A DNA stretch of 64,000 nucleotides from Fusobacterium_C necrophorum_A (GCF_004134945.1 NZ_SBAP01000005.1:1-64000), one strand, 5' to 3'; positions 42,052-50,850 are shown, numbered from the stretch's first letter. Made by a program: numbers and translations. Notes: generated by a model not told the origin, from the letters alone.

Positions 42052-42702
42052 ATGACAAATTTTACTGTATTTTGGGAAACATTTTTATCAGCTCTTTATC
42101 GAGTGGACTATTTCTTTTTTGAACGGCTATGCCATGAAAGTTTACAGGCAGAAAAAATAAATTTTTTTTATCAATACTTTCCGAAAGAAGTGGTAGAAAG
42201 TTTTTTTCATACTCTAACAAAGTTTGGAGAAGGGTATTTGGAATTATTTTTTATTTTGATTTTTTATCTTTTTTTCTGGTATGATAAACAGAAATATCAG
42301 TTATATAAAGAATATGCTTGGAACCTTATTTTGGTACTTTTTTCTACACAAATGACGGTCAGTTTGTTAAAAATACTATTTGGGAGGGCTCGACCCTATG
42401 TGTTTTTAGATCCGGATCGATTTTATGGAATTTTGTATTTACTGAAACATGGTTTATTGTTCAACTCTCATTACTATTCTTTTCCGTCGGGACATACCAT
42501 TACCATTTGGGGAACGATTTGGCTCTTCGTTTTTTCTATCAGAAGCAAAAGAAAGTATTGTTTATTTCTATTAGGAATTTTGGTAGCAGTAAGCAGAATG
42601 TATTTGGGCTATCACTGGTTTAGTGATGTGATTGTGAGTATAGGCTTATCGTATATCATTGCAAAATGGATAAAAGATAGAAGAAAGAAAAAGGAGGAAT
42701 AG
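42052..42702 (+). CDS. PAP2-family membrane phosphatase
   Basis: 216 residues from the ATG at 42052 (the frame is open to 41965). The three motifs of lipid phosphate phosphatases are complete: KILFGRARP (KX6RP), SFPSGHT (PSGH) and SRMYLGYHWFSD (SRX5HX3D), set among about five or six TM helices. Likely substrates are undecaprenyl diphosphate or phosphatidylglycerol phosphate. The ribosome site is weak (AAGGGAAT). A possible terminator follows. Confidence 0.93.
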   Translation: MTNFTVFWETFLSALYRVDYFFFERLCHESLQAEKINFFYQYFPKEVVESFFHTLTKFGEGYLELFFILIFYLFFWYDKQKYQLYKEYAWNLILVLFSTQMTVSLLKILFGRARPYVFLDPDRFYGILYLLKHGLLFNSHYYSFPSGHTITIWGTIWLFVFSIRSKRKYCLFLLGILVAVSRMYLGYHWFSDVIVSIGLSYIIAKWIKDRRKKKEE

Positions 42703-42725
42703 TTTTGGAATTATATATGGCGTTG

Positions 42726-42765
42726 AAGAGAAAGGGAGAACAAAGTTTTCAACTTCTCTTTTTTT
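42726..42765 (+). terminator. Possible terminator after the PAP2 gene
   Basis: AAGAGAA (42726-42732) pairs with TTCTCTT (42754-42760), a long loop, then a T run. Confidence 0.5.
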
Positions 42766-42889
42766 CATAAATTTGAGGGTATGTTGGTTCCTCTATCGGT
42801 GACTCAATGGAAGGAAAAAGTAATGAATATGCAGAGGAAAAATGGAATAATAAGAATGAAAATTCTACTAGTTGGAGGTTTAGACGACG

Positions 42890-43066
42890 ATGAAAAATAA
42901 ACGAAAGTTGTTATTGGAATTCTTTCTTTTTACGTTTGGTATTCCAATTGTGGCAATAATCTTCTATAAGATTTTTCCAAACTTATTCCTTCCTTTTTTA
43001 GGAATAAAAGGATACACAATAGCAGGTTTTTTTGTTTTTTTATTGCATAATTTAAGAAAAAGATAA
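42890..43066 (+). CDS. Small hydrophobic protein, 58 residues, unknown function
   Basis: ATG at 42890 with GGAGGT eleven bases upstream. The product has a basic start (MKNKRKLLLEFF), two hydrophobic stretches (about 10-28 and 33-54) separated by Pro/Asn, and a basic end (HNLRKR): a likely two-helix membrane protein. An overlapping frame from 42781 ends at 42900 (39 residues, ..KILLVGGLDDDEK) and could couple to it. Not recognised. Confidence 0.5.
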   Translation: MKNKRKLLLEFFLFTFGIPIVAIIFYKIFPNLFLPFLGIKGYTIAGFFVFLLHNLRKR

Positions 43067-43454
43067 ATTAGAGAATCAATTTTACCTCTGTGGAAGATGT
43101 AATGAAAATCATCTCTGCTGCTTTGACTATATTTTGTTTCGTGTAATAGAGTTTCTGAGTGAAAAGAGAAATTCCTTAAATGTTTGAGGAGGAATGTTCG
43201 AGGTACCATAATCATGGATGAGGAAATAAAGTATTCTATTATAGAAGATTCAATATAGAGGATTCAAAGAGTATAATATTGGAAATTGTAAGCGAAGGAA
43301 AAAAGGAGTTTCTATACTGTATTGACAAAAAATATTTAGGTATGGTAATATAAATTAAAAAATAACATATGTTATAAAATTGGAGAATTTAGCCAGTATT
43401 TTTATCAAATGTGTGTTTCCTATAAAGGATATTAAAGTTAAAGGAGATGAAATT
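43067..43454. other. Intergenic stretch with a promoter and a palindrome, no intact gene
   Basis: About 390 bases. Frames are short and broken. It holds a promoter-like pair TTGACA (43322-43327) and TAATAT (43346-43351) with an 18-base spacer, and the perfect palindrome TAACATATGTTA (43363-43374) just downstream of that promoter, a possible operator. Both precede the frameshifted ORF. Confidence 0.5.
43322..43351 (+). promoter_or_regulatory. Promoter upstream of the frameshifted membrane ORF
   Basis: Perfect -35 TTGACA, 18-base spacer and TAATAT preceded by TGG. The palindrome TAACATATGTTA follows at 43363-43374. Confidence 0.5.
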
Positions 43455-43752
43455 ATGTTAAATTTTGCTTTAAGAATGAAGAAAAATATTCCTTTATTTT
43501 ATTTCTATTTTTGTTTTTATTAACATGTTTAATTTGATAGAGGCATATTATTGGAATGAAAAATTTGTTATTTCTAGCTCGGTGTATGACTCCATTTTAT
43601 CAAGTAGTTGGATTTATATTTTTTATTTGCTCTTTATAAAAGAAGACAGCAGGTTGTCATTAAGAAATATTTTAAAAACTGGATTTTTAGGAACTGTTTT
43701 AGGTCTTTTTGGTCTTTGGATTAAAAATAAAAATTACAAAAAAAAATCATGA
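43455..43752 (+). pseudogene. Small membrane protein gene interrupted by a frameshift
   Basis: AAAGGAG precedes ATG 43455, whose frame (MLNFALRMKKNIPLFYFYF) stops at 43523 after 22 codons. In the +1 frame the sequence from about 43490 reads FISIFVFINMFNLIEAYYWN and continues to 43752 (SSSWIYIFYLLFIKEDSRLS, then GLFGLWIKNKNY). Joined by a shift within the T-rich stretch 43491-43515, the product would be a 97-residue protein with two or three TM helices. It could be a real mutation, a sequencing error or slippage. Confidence 0.5.
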
Positions 43753-43824
43753 AAATAATGTGGAAAAATGAAAAAATTAGTGGAAGGTATGAAGAAGACT
43801 CAAAAGATTCTTAAAAGATAAAAA

Positions 43825-43847
43825 AAAGAGGATTTTCAAGCCTCTTT
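43825..43847 (+). terminator. Terminator after the frameshifted ORF
   Basis: AAAGAGG (43825-43831) pairs with CCTCTTT (43841-43847) with a 9-base loop. Confidence 0.55.
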
Positions 43848-43983
43848 GTAAAGTTTTCAGTATGTAATTTGTATGTAACTGTATAGTAATTTATAGAATG
43901 TTATCGTAAGCTATACTTTTTCTCTTTCTATAAAGTATTGAAAAATCAAGCTTTCGTACTTTATGGAAAATTATAAAAAAGTA

Positions 43984-44068
43984 TGGCGGAAGTAGAGGGA
44001 ATCGAACCCACAAGACGTTGCCGCCCACAGCTTTCCAAGCTGCTGCCCTACCATTAGGCGATACTTCC
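43984..44068 (-). tRNA. tRNA-Ser (anticodon GGA)
   Basis: On the minus strand the acceptor stem GGAAGTA pairs with TACTTCC, followed by discriminator G and an encoded CCA. The anticodon arm CAGCTT-GGA-AAGCTG places GGA at 44036-44034. There is a long variable arm and the T arm GTGGGTTCGATTCCC, as expected for a class II serine tRNA of 85 bases. Confidence 0.93.
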
Positions 44069-44117
44069 GAACTCATTTGCTCTTTATTATACTATATTCT
44101 ATTGGGAAAATCAATCT

Positions 44118-44939
44118 CTATTTTATAAAAGATAAACTTTCTTCAATGGCAATTCCTCGAAATTTATCTTGATTGTCTTTATTTTTCAAAATAAATGCAT
44201 AGACGATATCCATTGCTTTTTGAACGCTCTCTTCCAAAGAATGACCGTATAAGAGATTGCCTAGGAGAACGGAAGAAAAAATATCTCCGGTTCCGGGAAA
44301 TTGAATCGGAATATGACAATATGGCAAAAAGAAATAATTATCATTCACAGCATCAAAACCGCAGACATAATGCTCCTTATCTTTTGTTTCTACACTGGTA
44401 ATGACAACCGATTTTGCTCCGTTATCTAAGAGAGATTGAATTAGATCTTTTACCTCTTCGAGACTGACGGTAATTTGCCCTATATATTTTTTCGCTAAGA
44501 AACAGGCTTCTGTAAAGTTGGGAACCATAACATCTGCAACACTGCTTAATTTTCTCATATTATCTACAGTTTCTTCTTTTATTCCGTTATAAAGTTTTCC
44601 TTGATCTCCCATAATGGGATCGACCATGACAAAAAGTCCTTGATGTTTCTTTTTATCAATATATTGTAGAATAAGTTCCACTTGTCTTTTTGTGAAAATA
44701 AATCCTGTGGAAATACAATCAAAGGAGAAGTTCAGCTCTTCCCAAATCTTTAGAGATTTTTCCATATATTCTGTGGTATCCATAATTTCAAATTTTCCAT
44801 AATCTAAGGTATTTGAAACAAGAGCAGTGGGAAGGTTATATAAACTGTGTCCCATTGTGGATAAGATAGGAGTCATCGCTGCTAGGGCGACTTTTCCATA
44901 ACCGGGCATATCGTTAATCAATAAAATTTTTTTATTCAT
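44118..44939 (-). CDS. Pyridoxamine/pyridoxal kinase (PdxY-like)
   Basis: 273 residues, PfkB/ribokinase-like kinase of the vitamin B6 group. The start KKILLINDMPGYGKVALAAM and SNTLDYGKFEI are typical of the bacterial 'pyridoxamine kinase' subfamily; DPIMGDQGKLY gives the phosphate-binding region and the catalytic FPGTGDIFSSVLLG lies near residue 215. It salvages B6 vitamers into PLP, complementing pdxS. It starts 171 bases upstream of, and divergent from, the DUF1858 gene. Confidence 0.9.
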   Translation of the reverse strand: MNKKILLINDMPGYGKVALAAMTPILSTMGHSLYNLPTALVSNTLDYGKFEIMDTTEYMEKSLKIWEELNFSFDCISTGFIFTKRQVELILQYIDKKKHQGLFVMVDPIMGDQGKLYNGIKEETVDNMRKLSSVADVMVPNFTEACFLAKKYIGQITVSLEEVKDLIQSLLDNGAKSVVITSVETKDKEHYVCGFDAVNDNYFFLPYCHIPIQFPGTGDIFSSVLLGNLLYGHSLEESVQKAMDIVYAFILKNKDNQDKFRGIAIEESLSFIK

Positions 44940-45024
44940 AGTTTCTCCCCCTCATTTTACATTTTACGATATATTTTACCTTTTTTTCCATAAAAAATCA
45001 AACAAATCATTCTTGAAAAAATTA

Positions 45025-45053
45025 TTGACAATTTTGATAAATTTTAATATAAT
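45025..45053 (+). promoter_or_regulatory. Consensus promoter of the DUF1858 gene
   Basis: TTGACA (45025-45030), 17-base spacer, TATAAT (45048-45053): a perfect sigma-70 promoter. Transcription would start about 48 bases before the ATG, so the small protein is probably highly expressed. Confidence 0.8.
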
Positions 45054-45106
45054 AGGGAAAATAAAAGAATGAAAAGAGCATTTCATTTTAAGAGGAGGAA
45101 GTAAAC

Positions 45107-45307
45107 ATGGTAACAAAAGATATGAATATATTGGAGGCAGTTCAAAACTATCCAGTCGCAGTGGAAGTTTTTCAAAAGCATGGTCTTGGATGTGTAGGAT
45201 GTATGATTGCTTCGGGAGAAACTTTGGGAGAAGGGATTGCAGCTCACGGATTGAATCCGGATGCAATTGTAGCAGAAATTAACGAATTGATCCAACAAGG
45301 AAAATAG
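45107..45307 (+). CDS. DUF1858 domain protein with CxxC motif
   Basis: 66 residues. The family pattern (a helix with VVEVF..HGLGCVGCMIASGETLGEGIAAHGL) includes C-x-x-C in GLGCVGCM at about residues 29-32. Such small proteins are linked to hybrid-cluster or disulfide chemistry and often appear beside ScdA/Ric-type Fe-S repair proteins; no activity is established. AGGAGG precedes the ATG. It is monocistronic, with its own perfect promoter and terminator. Confidence 0.88.
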   Translation: MVTKDMNILEAVQNYPVAVEVFQKHGLGCVGCMIASGETLGEGIAAHGLNPDAIVAEINELIQQGK

Positions 45308-45316
45308 TTAAGTGCG

Positions 45317-45340
45317 GGCCAGTTTTTCTGGCCTTTTTTT
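45317..45340 (+). terminator. Terminator of the DUF1858 gene
   Basis: GGCCAG (45317-45322), TTTTT loop, CTGGCC (45328-45333) followed by seven T: a strong rho-independent terminator. Confidence 0.9.
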
Positions 45341-45422
45341 ATGGGAAGAGGACATTGAAAAAAAATGATTTTTATGATAAAATAATTTACTAAATCAATA
45401 AAAAATCAGAAGGAGCTAGGCA

Positions 45423-46028
45423 ATGTTGTTGAGATGGTTGATGATGGTGTTGATAGGATCATGGATTGGGTGGATTACCAATTGGTTGGCAATTAAAATG
45501 TTATTTCATCCCTATGAAGAAAAACGTTTTCTATGTTTTAGAATCCAAGGGCTCATTCCTAAAAGAAAAAAAGACATTGGGAGTGGAATCGCCAGGGTGG
45601 TGGAGCAAGAACTGCTTTCTTTGAGAGAGTTATTGGAGCAGATGGATACAGAGCTTATTTTTCAGAATATAGAGAAAAAGATGGATGAATATTTGGAAGA
45701 AAATTTAGAAAAAGAAATTCAAAAGGCTTTTCCTTTGGCTGCAATGTTTTTGGGAAAAGATAGTTTGGAAAAAATTAAAATCTTAGTGAAACAGGGAGTT
45801 TTATCTCGAAAAGAGGAAATTTGTTCTGTATTTACAAGCCACTTAGAAGAAAATATTGATATTCAAAAAATGATTTCCGATAAAATTGCTTCTTTTTCTT
45901 TTCAAAAAGTAGAGGAGATTATTTTTTCTTTGGCGAAAAAAGAATTGAAACATATTGAGTGGGTAGGAGCTGTTTTAGGAGCTGTTATTGGAGGATTGCA
46001 GTCCTTATTATTTTCCTATTTCTCATAA
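45423..46028 (+). CDS. DUF445 family membrane protein
   Basis: 201 residues. The N-terminal hydrophobic helix runs into the family hallmark GWITNWLAIKMLFHPYEEKR (residues ~16-35), then a long helical cytoplasmic region and a C-terminal TM helix (GAVLGAVIGGLQSLLF). DUF445/YheB proteins have no established function; the middle part is shorter than in the ~400-residue members. It precedes ruvB by 24 bases and is probably cotranscribed. Confidence 0.88.
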   Translation: MLLRWLMMVLIGSWIGWITNWLAIKMLFHPYEEKRFLCFRIQGLIPKRKKDIGSGIARVVEQELLSLRELLEQMDTELIFQNIEKKMDEYLEENLEKEIQKAFPLAAMFLGKDSLEKIKILVKQGVLSRKEEICSVFTSHLEENIDIQKMISDKIASFSFQKVEEIIFSLAKKELKHIEWVGAVLGAVIGGLQSLLFSYFS

Positions 46029-46052
46029 AAAACGAGTAAGAAGGATAGAGTT

Positions 46053-47057
46053 ATGGAAAGAATTGTGAGTGAATTCGAAATACCGAATGAAATAGAGGTT
46101 CAAAGAAATTTAAGACCGAGGACTTTTCAGGAGTATATAGGACAAGAGAGTTTGAAAGAAAAAATTTTTATTTCTATTCAGGCGGCGAAAAGAAGAGGAA
46201 GCGTGATTGATCATGTTTTGTTGTATGGGCCTCCGGGTTTAGGAAAGACTACTTTGGCGGGAGTGATTGCGAATGAAATGGGGTCCAATTTAAAAATTAC
46301 TTCTGGACCTGTTTTAGAGAAGGCAGGAGATCTGGCGGCTATTTTAACTTCTTTGGAGGAAAATGATGTGCTGTTTATTGACGAAATTCATCGTTTAAAC
46401 ACCGCAGTGGAAGAAATTTTATATCCTGCCATGGAAGATAGGGAGTTGGATATTATTATTGGAAAAGGACCGGCTGCTCGTTCTATTCGAATTGAACTTC
46501 CTAATTTCACTTTAATTGGGGCTACAACTCGGGCAGGGCTACTCAGTGCACCTTTACGGGATCGTTTTGGAATCAGTCATAAAATGGAATATTATACGGA
46601 GCAAGAAGTAAAAGAAATTATTTTGCGTGGAGGAAAAATTTTAGAGGTGGAAGTAGAACAGGCGGGAGCGGAAGAGCTTGCAAAACGTAGTCGGGGAACG
46701 CCTAGAATTGCAAATCGCCTTCTAAAAAGAGTTCGAGATTATGCGGAAATCAGGGGAAAAGGTATCATTACAAAAAAGATTGCCATACAGGCTTTAAATC
46801 TTTTAGGAGTAGATGTGGAAGGCTTGGATGAGTTAGACAGAAATATTTTACATGCGATTTTTGAAAATTATGGAGGGGGTCCTGTCGGGATTGAAACTTT
46901 ATCCTTGCTTTTGGGAGAAGATAGAAGAACTTTAGAAGAAGTTTATGAGCCATATCTGATTCAAAAGGGATTTTTAAAAAGAACGACTCGAGGTAGGGTA
47001 GCTACTTCAAAAGCAACAGTTTATTGGAAAAAAATGGAGGAAAAAAATGAAGATTAA
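46053..47057 (+). CDS. ruvB: Holliday junction branch migration ATPase RuvB
   Basis: 334 residues. AAA+ motor with Walker A GPPGLGKT (59-66), Walker B FIDEIHRL (D110, E111), sensor 1 IGATTRAGLLSAPLRDRFG and the C-terminal winged helix ending PYLIQKGFLKRTTRGRVAT. It drives branch migration together with RuvA, which is not in the window. The start ATG 46053 lies in AGAGTTATGG context. It overlaps the next gene by 11 bases. Confidence 0.98.
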   Translation: MERIVSEFEIPNEIEVQRNLRPRTFQEYIGQESLKEKIFISIQAAKRRGSVIDHVLLYGPPGLGKTTLAGVIANEMGSNLKITSGPVLEKAGDLAAILTSLEENDVLFIDEIHRLNTAVEEILYPAMEDRELDIIIGKGPAARSIRIELPNFTLIGATTRAGLLSAPLRDRFGISHKMEYYTEQEVKEIILRGGKILEVEVEQAGAEELAKRSRGTPRIANRLLKRVRDYAEIRGKGIITKKIAIQALNLLGVDVEGLDELDRNILHAIFENYGGGPVGIETLSLLLGEDRRTLEEVYEPYLIQKGFLKRTTRGRVATSKATVYWKKMEEKNED

Positions 47058-47463
47058 CACAAAAGTACGATACGGATTCAAAGCACTGGCATATATTGCT
47101 ATGAATACGGAAGAAAATAAATTAGTGAGGATTAAAGAAATTGCTGAAAGTCAGAATATTTCCATTCAATATTTGGAGCAGATTTTGTTCAAATTGAAAA
47201 ATGAAAAAATTATTGAAGGAAAAAGAGGACCGAGTGGGGGCTATCGTTTAGCAATGTCTCCGAAAGAGATCACTTTACACAAGGTGTATATGATTTTAGA
47301 CGATGAAGTCAAAGTAATTGATTGTAATGAAAGTGATGAACATAGACAACAATGTAAGGAAACGATTTGCGGTTCTACCTGTATTTGGAGTAAATTGGAT
47401 CATGCCTTAACGAAAATTTTATCAGATACTACTTTAGAAGATTTTATAAATAATGTAAAATAA
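47047..47463 (+). CDS. Rrf2-family transcriptional regulator (IscR/CymR-like)
   Basis: 138 residues. N-terminal winged helix (KVRYGFKALAYIAMN, then QNISIQYLEQILFKLKN and KRGPSGGYRLA) followed by a cysteine cluster C93, C103, C108 and C112. IscR uses three cysteines (92, 98, 104) to hold a [2Fe-2S] cluster; the spacing here differs but could do the same, so it probably senses Fe-S or redox state. It lies between ruvB (overlap) and rsmE (14-base gap). GGAGG precedes the ATG. Confidence 0.9.
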   Translation: MKINTKVRYGFKALAYIAMNTEENKLVRIKEIAESQNISIQYLEQILFKLKNEKIIEGKRGPSGGYRLAMSPKEITLHKVYMILDDEVKVIDCNESDEHRQQCKETICGSTCIWSKLDHALTKILSDTTLEDFINNVK

Positions 47464-47477
47464 GTTAGGAGAAAGCT

Positions 47478-48188
47478 TTGATTAGTGTTATAATAGAAAG
47501 GAAAGAATATTTAGACGAGATTATTTTGGAAAAAAAGGAAGACCTGCACCATTTACTCCATGTATTTCGTTTGGAAGTTGGAGATAAAGTTCGAGCAGTA
47601 GATGGCGATTATGAATATATTTGTGAAATACAAAAAATCATAGAGAATAAAGTGCATCTTCAAATTCTGGAAAAAAAAGAAGATGCTTTTTCTCTATCTG
47701 TAGAGATTGATGCAGCCATCTGTCTGATTAAAAATGACAAGATGGATTTTTGTATTCAAAAATTAACAGAGTTGGGAATACACAGTATTTTACCTACCAT
47801 AGCAAAAAGATGTGTGGTAAAATTGAAAGAAAAAAAAGAAAAATGGAATACAATTGTGAAAGAAACAATGAAACAGTGTCAAGGAGTAAAACCGACACAG
47901 ATTCAAGAGATTATAGATTTAAAACAGCTTCCTTTGGAGAACTATGATTTGATTTTATTGCCTTATGAATGTGAAGAAGAGCATAGCTTGAAGCATGTTT
48001 TACGAAACGGACCAGGAGTACCGAAAAAAATCTTATATATTATAGGACCGGAAGGCGGTTTTGAAAAAGAGGAAATTGAGTATCTGGCTTCCAAAGGAGC
48101 AAAAGTGGTTAGTCTAGGAAAGCGAATTTTACGAGCAGAAACAGCAGCAATTGTAGTGGGAGGAGTTTTGGTTCATGAATTCGAATAA
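47478..48188 (+). CDS. rsmE: 16S rRNA m3U1498 methyltransferase RsmE
   Basis: 236 residues. PUA-like N-terminal domain (to about 70) then a SPOUT methyltransferase with the knot motifs KNDKMDFCIQKLTELGI, LYIIGPEGGFEKEEIEYL and SLGKRILRAETAAIV. It methylates U1498 of 16S rRNA. The start is TTG at 47478 by the given frame, with TTAGGAG upstream. It overlaps mtaB by 14 bases. Confidence 0.96.
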   Translation: MISVIIERKEYLDEIILEKKEDLHHLLHVFRLEVGDKVRAVDGDYEYICEIQKIIENKVHLQILEKKEDAFSLSVEIDAAICLIKNDKMDFCIQKLTELGIHSILPTIAKRCVVKLKEKKEKWNTIVKETMKQCQGVKPTQIQEIIDLKQLPLENYDLILLPYECEEEHSLKHVLRNGPGVPKKILYIIGPEGGFEKEEIEYLASKGAKVVSLGKRILRAETAAIVVGGVLVHEFE

Positions 48189-49485
48189 AAGAGTAGCTTT
48201 CTATACTTTGGGTTGTAAGGTAAATCAGTATGAAAGTGAAAGTATCAAGAATCAGTTGTTACAAAAGGGCTATGAAGAAGTGGAATTTGAAACGACAGCA
48301 GATGTTTATATTGTGAATTCTTGTACGGTTACGAGTATTGCCGATCGAAAAACTAGAAATATCTTGAGAAGAGCAAAAAAGCAAAATCCCTTGGGAAAAG
48401 TGATTGTAACAGGTTGTTATGCGGAAACTAATCGAAAAGATTTGCTGGAAATGGAAGAAATCGACTTTGTGATTGGAAATAAAGATAAAAGTGCAGTAGC
48501 AAACTTTGTGCAGGAAATTCACAACCAGGAAAGAGAAGAGCCTGAGGAGAGTATTTTCCAAGAAAAAGAATATCAGGAATATGAATTTGCAACCTTCCGA
48601 GAGATGACCAGAGCCTATGTGAAAATACAGGATGGATGTAATGAGTTTTGTTCCTATTGTAAAATTCCTTTTGCCAGAGGGAGAAGTCGTTCCAGAAGAC
48701 CGGAGAAAGTGTTGGAAGAAATCGATAAATTACTAATGGAGGGCTTTCGAGAAATTATTTTAATTGGAATTAACTTGGGGGATTATGGAAAAGATTTGAA
48801 GGAAGAAATCAATTTTGAAGACTTGGTAAGAAAAATTTTAAAGAAAGATTTGTTACAGAGAGTTCGAATCGGTTCTGTGTATCCGGATCGAATTACGGAA
48901 TCTTTCATGACTTTATTTGATCACCCTAAAATGATGCCTCATTTACATATTTCTTTACAATCCTGCGATGACACGGTGTTGAGAAATATGAGAAGAAACT
49001 ATGGAAAAGACGTCATCTTAAAGGCTTTATTTTCTTTGAGAAAAAAAGTGCCTATGATGGAGTACACGGCGGATGTAATTGTAGGTTTTCCCGGTGAAAC
49101 AGAAGAAATGTTTCAAAATACCTATGATAGTTTAGAGAAAATAGGATTTTCTCATCTTCATATTTTTCCATATTCTGATCGAGAGGGGACAATTGCTTCC
49201 AGAATGGAGCATAAAATTCAGGCTGGAGTGAAGAGAGAAAGAGTCGGTATCTTAGAAAATTTACAAAAAAAGATAGAAGAAGATAGAAGAAAATACTATC
49301 TTGGAAAAAGATTGGAAGTGTTGATTGAGGAAGAAAAAGATGGATATTGGTGGGGCTATAGTCCAAATTATCTCAGAGTGAAGATAAGAGGAAAAAATCT
49401 TTCTATAAACTCAATGGTACAAGTAAAAGTAGAGCAAGTGGAGAAAGGAGTTTTGATAGCTTATGAATATGCGAAAAGTCTATAA
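48175..49485 (+). CDS. mtaB: tRNA t6A37 methylthiotransferase MtaB
   Basis: 436 residues. N-terminal UPF0004 domain with cluster cysteines C14, C50 and C81; radical SAM motif C155-x3-C159-x2-C162 (GCNEFCSYCKIPFARG); C-terminal TRAM domain. The KIPFARGRSRSR segment distinguishes MtaB from MiaB and RimO. It converts t6A37 to ms2t6A37 in tRNAs reading ANN codons. It starts inside rsmE and ends inside the next gene. Confidence 0.95.
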   Translation: MNSNKRVAFYTLGCKVNQYESESIKNQLLQKGYEEVEFETTADVYIVNSCTVTSIADRKTRNILRRAKKQNPLGKVIVTGCYAETNRKDLLEMEEIDFVIGNKDKSAVANFVQEIHNQEREEPEESIFQEKEYQEYEFATFREMTRAYVKIQDGCNEFCSYCKIPFARGRSRSRRPEKVLEEIDKLLMEGFREIILIGINLGDYGKDLKEEINFEDLVRKILKKDLLQRVRIGSVYPDRITESFMTLFDHPKMMPHLHISLQSCDDTVLRNMRRNYGKDVILKALFSLRKKVPMMEYTADVIVGFPGETEEMFQNTYDSLEKIGFSHLHIFPYSDREGTIASRMEHKIQAGVKRERVGILENLQKKIEEDRRKYYLGKRLEVLIEEEKDGYWWGYSPNYLRVKIRGKNLSINSMVQVKVEQVEKGVLIAYEYAKSL

Positions 49486-50425
49486 TGGAATTATTCTAGT
49501 TCTCATTGCAGTGTTGGTATTATTGTTGTATTTTAATTTTCGAGGAAATCAAATCAGCTTATCGGATCAAGACAGAATGCTGTTCATCGGAAAGAAAAAT
49601 TTAGTTGCAGTTTACGAAGATAAATTAGCAGTGGACATTCCTTTTGAGATTCATACCAACAAAGATGTCACTTTTGGAGATTTGGTAAAGAAAAAGGAAT
49701 ATGAGGAAGTACTCAGAAAAGTAAATGACATTCTTCCTGAAAAAATTGAAAAGTATGCAGTTGTAAAATATGGAGAAATTGAGTATAAAGTAAAAAATGC
49801 GAAAAAATTGCCGGAAACTACAATTGATGAGGCACGTTATGCTTTGGCATCGAGTATTTACAGTATGTTTGATGAATTGTATCGAGAGGCAAACACCGCA
49901 GATGTATTGAATCAGAATATTATTGTTGATGTATTGAATGCGAACGGTAAAGGGGGATACGCCCGAAAAACCGGAGAATTATTGACGCAAAACCTATCTA
50001 TGAAATATAACGCAGCAAACTATGAAAAAAATCAAGAAGAAAGTTATATTATTTTAAACGATATTTCTATAGATAAGGCAAGAGATATTGTTATGACTTT
50101 GCCGGAAAAATATTTTAAAATTCAAGCGAAACCGGTAGTTCCAACTTTAGCGAATGTGGTCATTGTTTTAGGGAAAGAAAACAACCTTCCTTTTTCCATT
50201 TCCATTGAAGGGACGGAAACGAATATAAAAAAGGCTGCATCCGGTTTGAAAAAAGCGGGATATAAGGGGGTTAAGACGAGTATAAAAACAGGAAATGAAA
50301 AATCTTTTATTGAATATCAAAAAGAGGATTATTTCATTGCTTACAAAATAGCGAAAATTTTAGAAATTCAAGACATGGTAGAAAAAGATTCTTTATCCAA
50401 TAAAATAGAAATTCATTTGCCATAA
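49463..50425 (+). CDS. LytR C-terminal-domain membrane-anchored protein
   Basis: 320 residues. One N-terminal TM helix (about 8-26), then an extracytoplasmic region. Residues ~152-205 (NIIVDVLNANGKGGYARKTG, then YIILND) match the LytR_C domain, which often binds or senses cell-wall material; a second similar segment may lie at 228-320 (VVIVLGKENN..). No LytR catalytic domain is present. It overlaps mtaB by 23 bases and precedes an MreD-like protein and PBP2, suggesting an envelope role. Confidence 0.75.
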   Translation: MNMRKVYNGIILVLIAVLVLLLYFNFRGNQISLSDQDRMLFIGKKNLVAVYEDKLAVDIPFEIHTNKDVTFGDLVKKKEYEEVLRKVNDILPEKIEKYAVVKYGEIEYKVKNAKKLPETTIDEARYALASSIYSMFDELYREANTADVLNQNIIVDVLNANGKGGYARKTGELLTQNLSMKYNAANYEKNQEESYIILNDISIDKARDIVMTLPEKYFKIQAKPVVPTLANVVIVLGKENNLPFSISIEGTETNIKKAASGLKKAGYKGVKTSIKTGNEKSFIEYQKEDYFIAYKIAKILEIQDMVEKDSLSNKIEIHLP

Positions 50426-50442
50426 AGAGAGGTTATACTAGA

Positions 50443-50841
50443 ATGTGGGTTTATCTAGCATCTTTTATAGGAATTTTTTTGGAAAACAGTTTTTTCTTTT
50501 CAGGAGAAAAAGTATTTTTTATCTCGATTCCTTTCTTTTCTTATATTTTGTTAAAACAAAGAGGAAGCTCGATTCTTCCACTTTTGATTACGGTAATTTT
50601 CGTGTCCTTGCAAGGAGATAGCTATCTTTCTTTTTTCTTGTATTTTTCATGCTATGGACTTATTTTTTATTTGCTGTTTCGAAATATGGAATATAATCAA
50701 GGGACTGTATTTTATCTAAGTATGATTGAATTGATATTTTATAGCATTTTGCAAAATTATCATTGGAATTTATTTTATTTTGTGATACACGGAGTATGTT
50801 TTTTGGTTTTAAATTATTATTATTTGAAGAAATGTTACTAG
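50443..50841 (+). CDS. MreD-like rod-shape membrane protein (candidate)
   Basis: 132 residues, almost wholly hydrophobic with about five TM segments. MreD proteins are similarly small, poorly conserved, membrane-embedded and encoded directly before mrdA, as here (ten bases before PBP2). The sequence alone would not identify it. AGAGAGG lies upstream of the ATG. Confidence 0.55.
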   Translation: MWVYLASFIGIFLENSFFFSGEKVFFISIPFFSYILLKQRGSSILPLLITVIFVSLQGDSYLSFFLYFSCYGLIFYLLFRNMEYNQGTVFYLSMIELIFYSILQNYHWNLFYFVIHGVCFLVLNYYYLKKCY

Positions 50842-50850
50842 GGATTAAAA

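Noticed and set aside
42964..43215. 83-codon minus-strand ORF near the small membrane ORFs
   Set aside because: No ribosome site, no recognisable similarity, overlaps a better-supported plus-strand ORF.
43891..44076. 61-codon minus-strand ORF over tRNA-Ser
   Set aside because: It reads through the tRNA gene and has no ribosome site; artefact.
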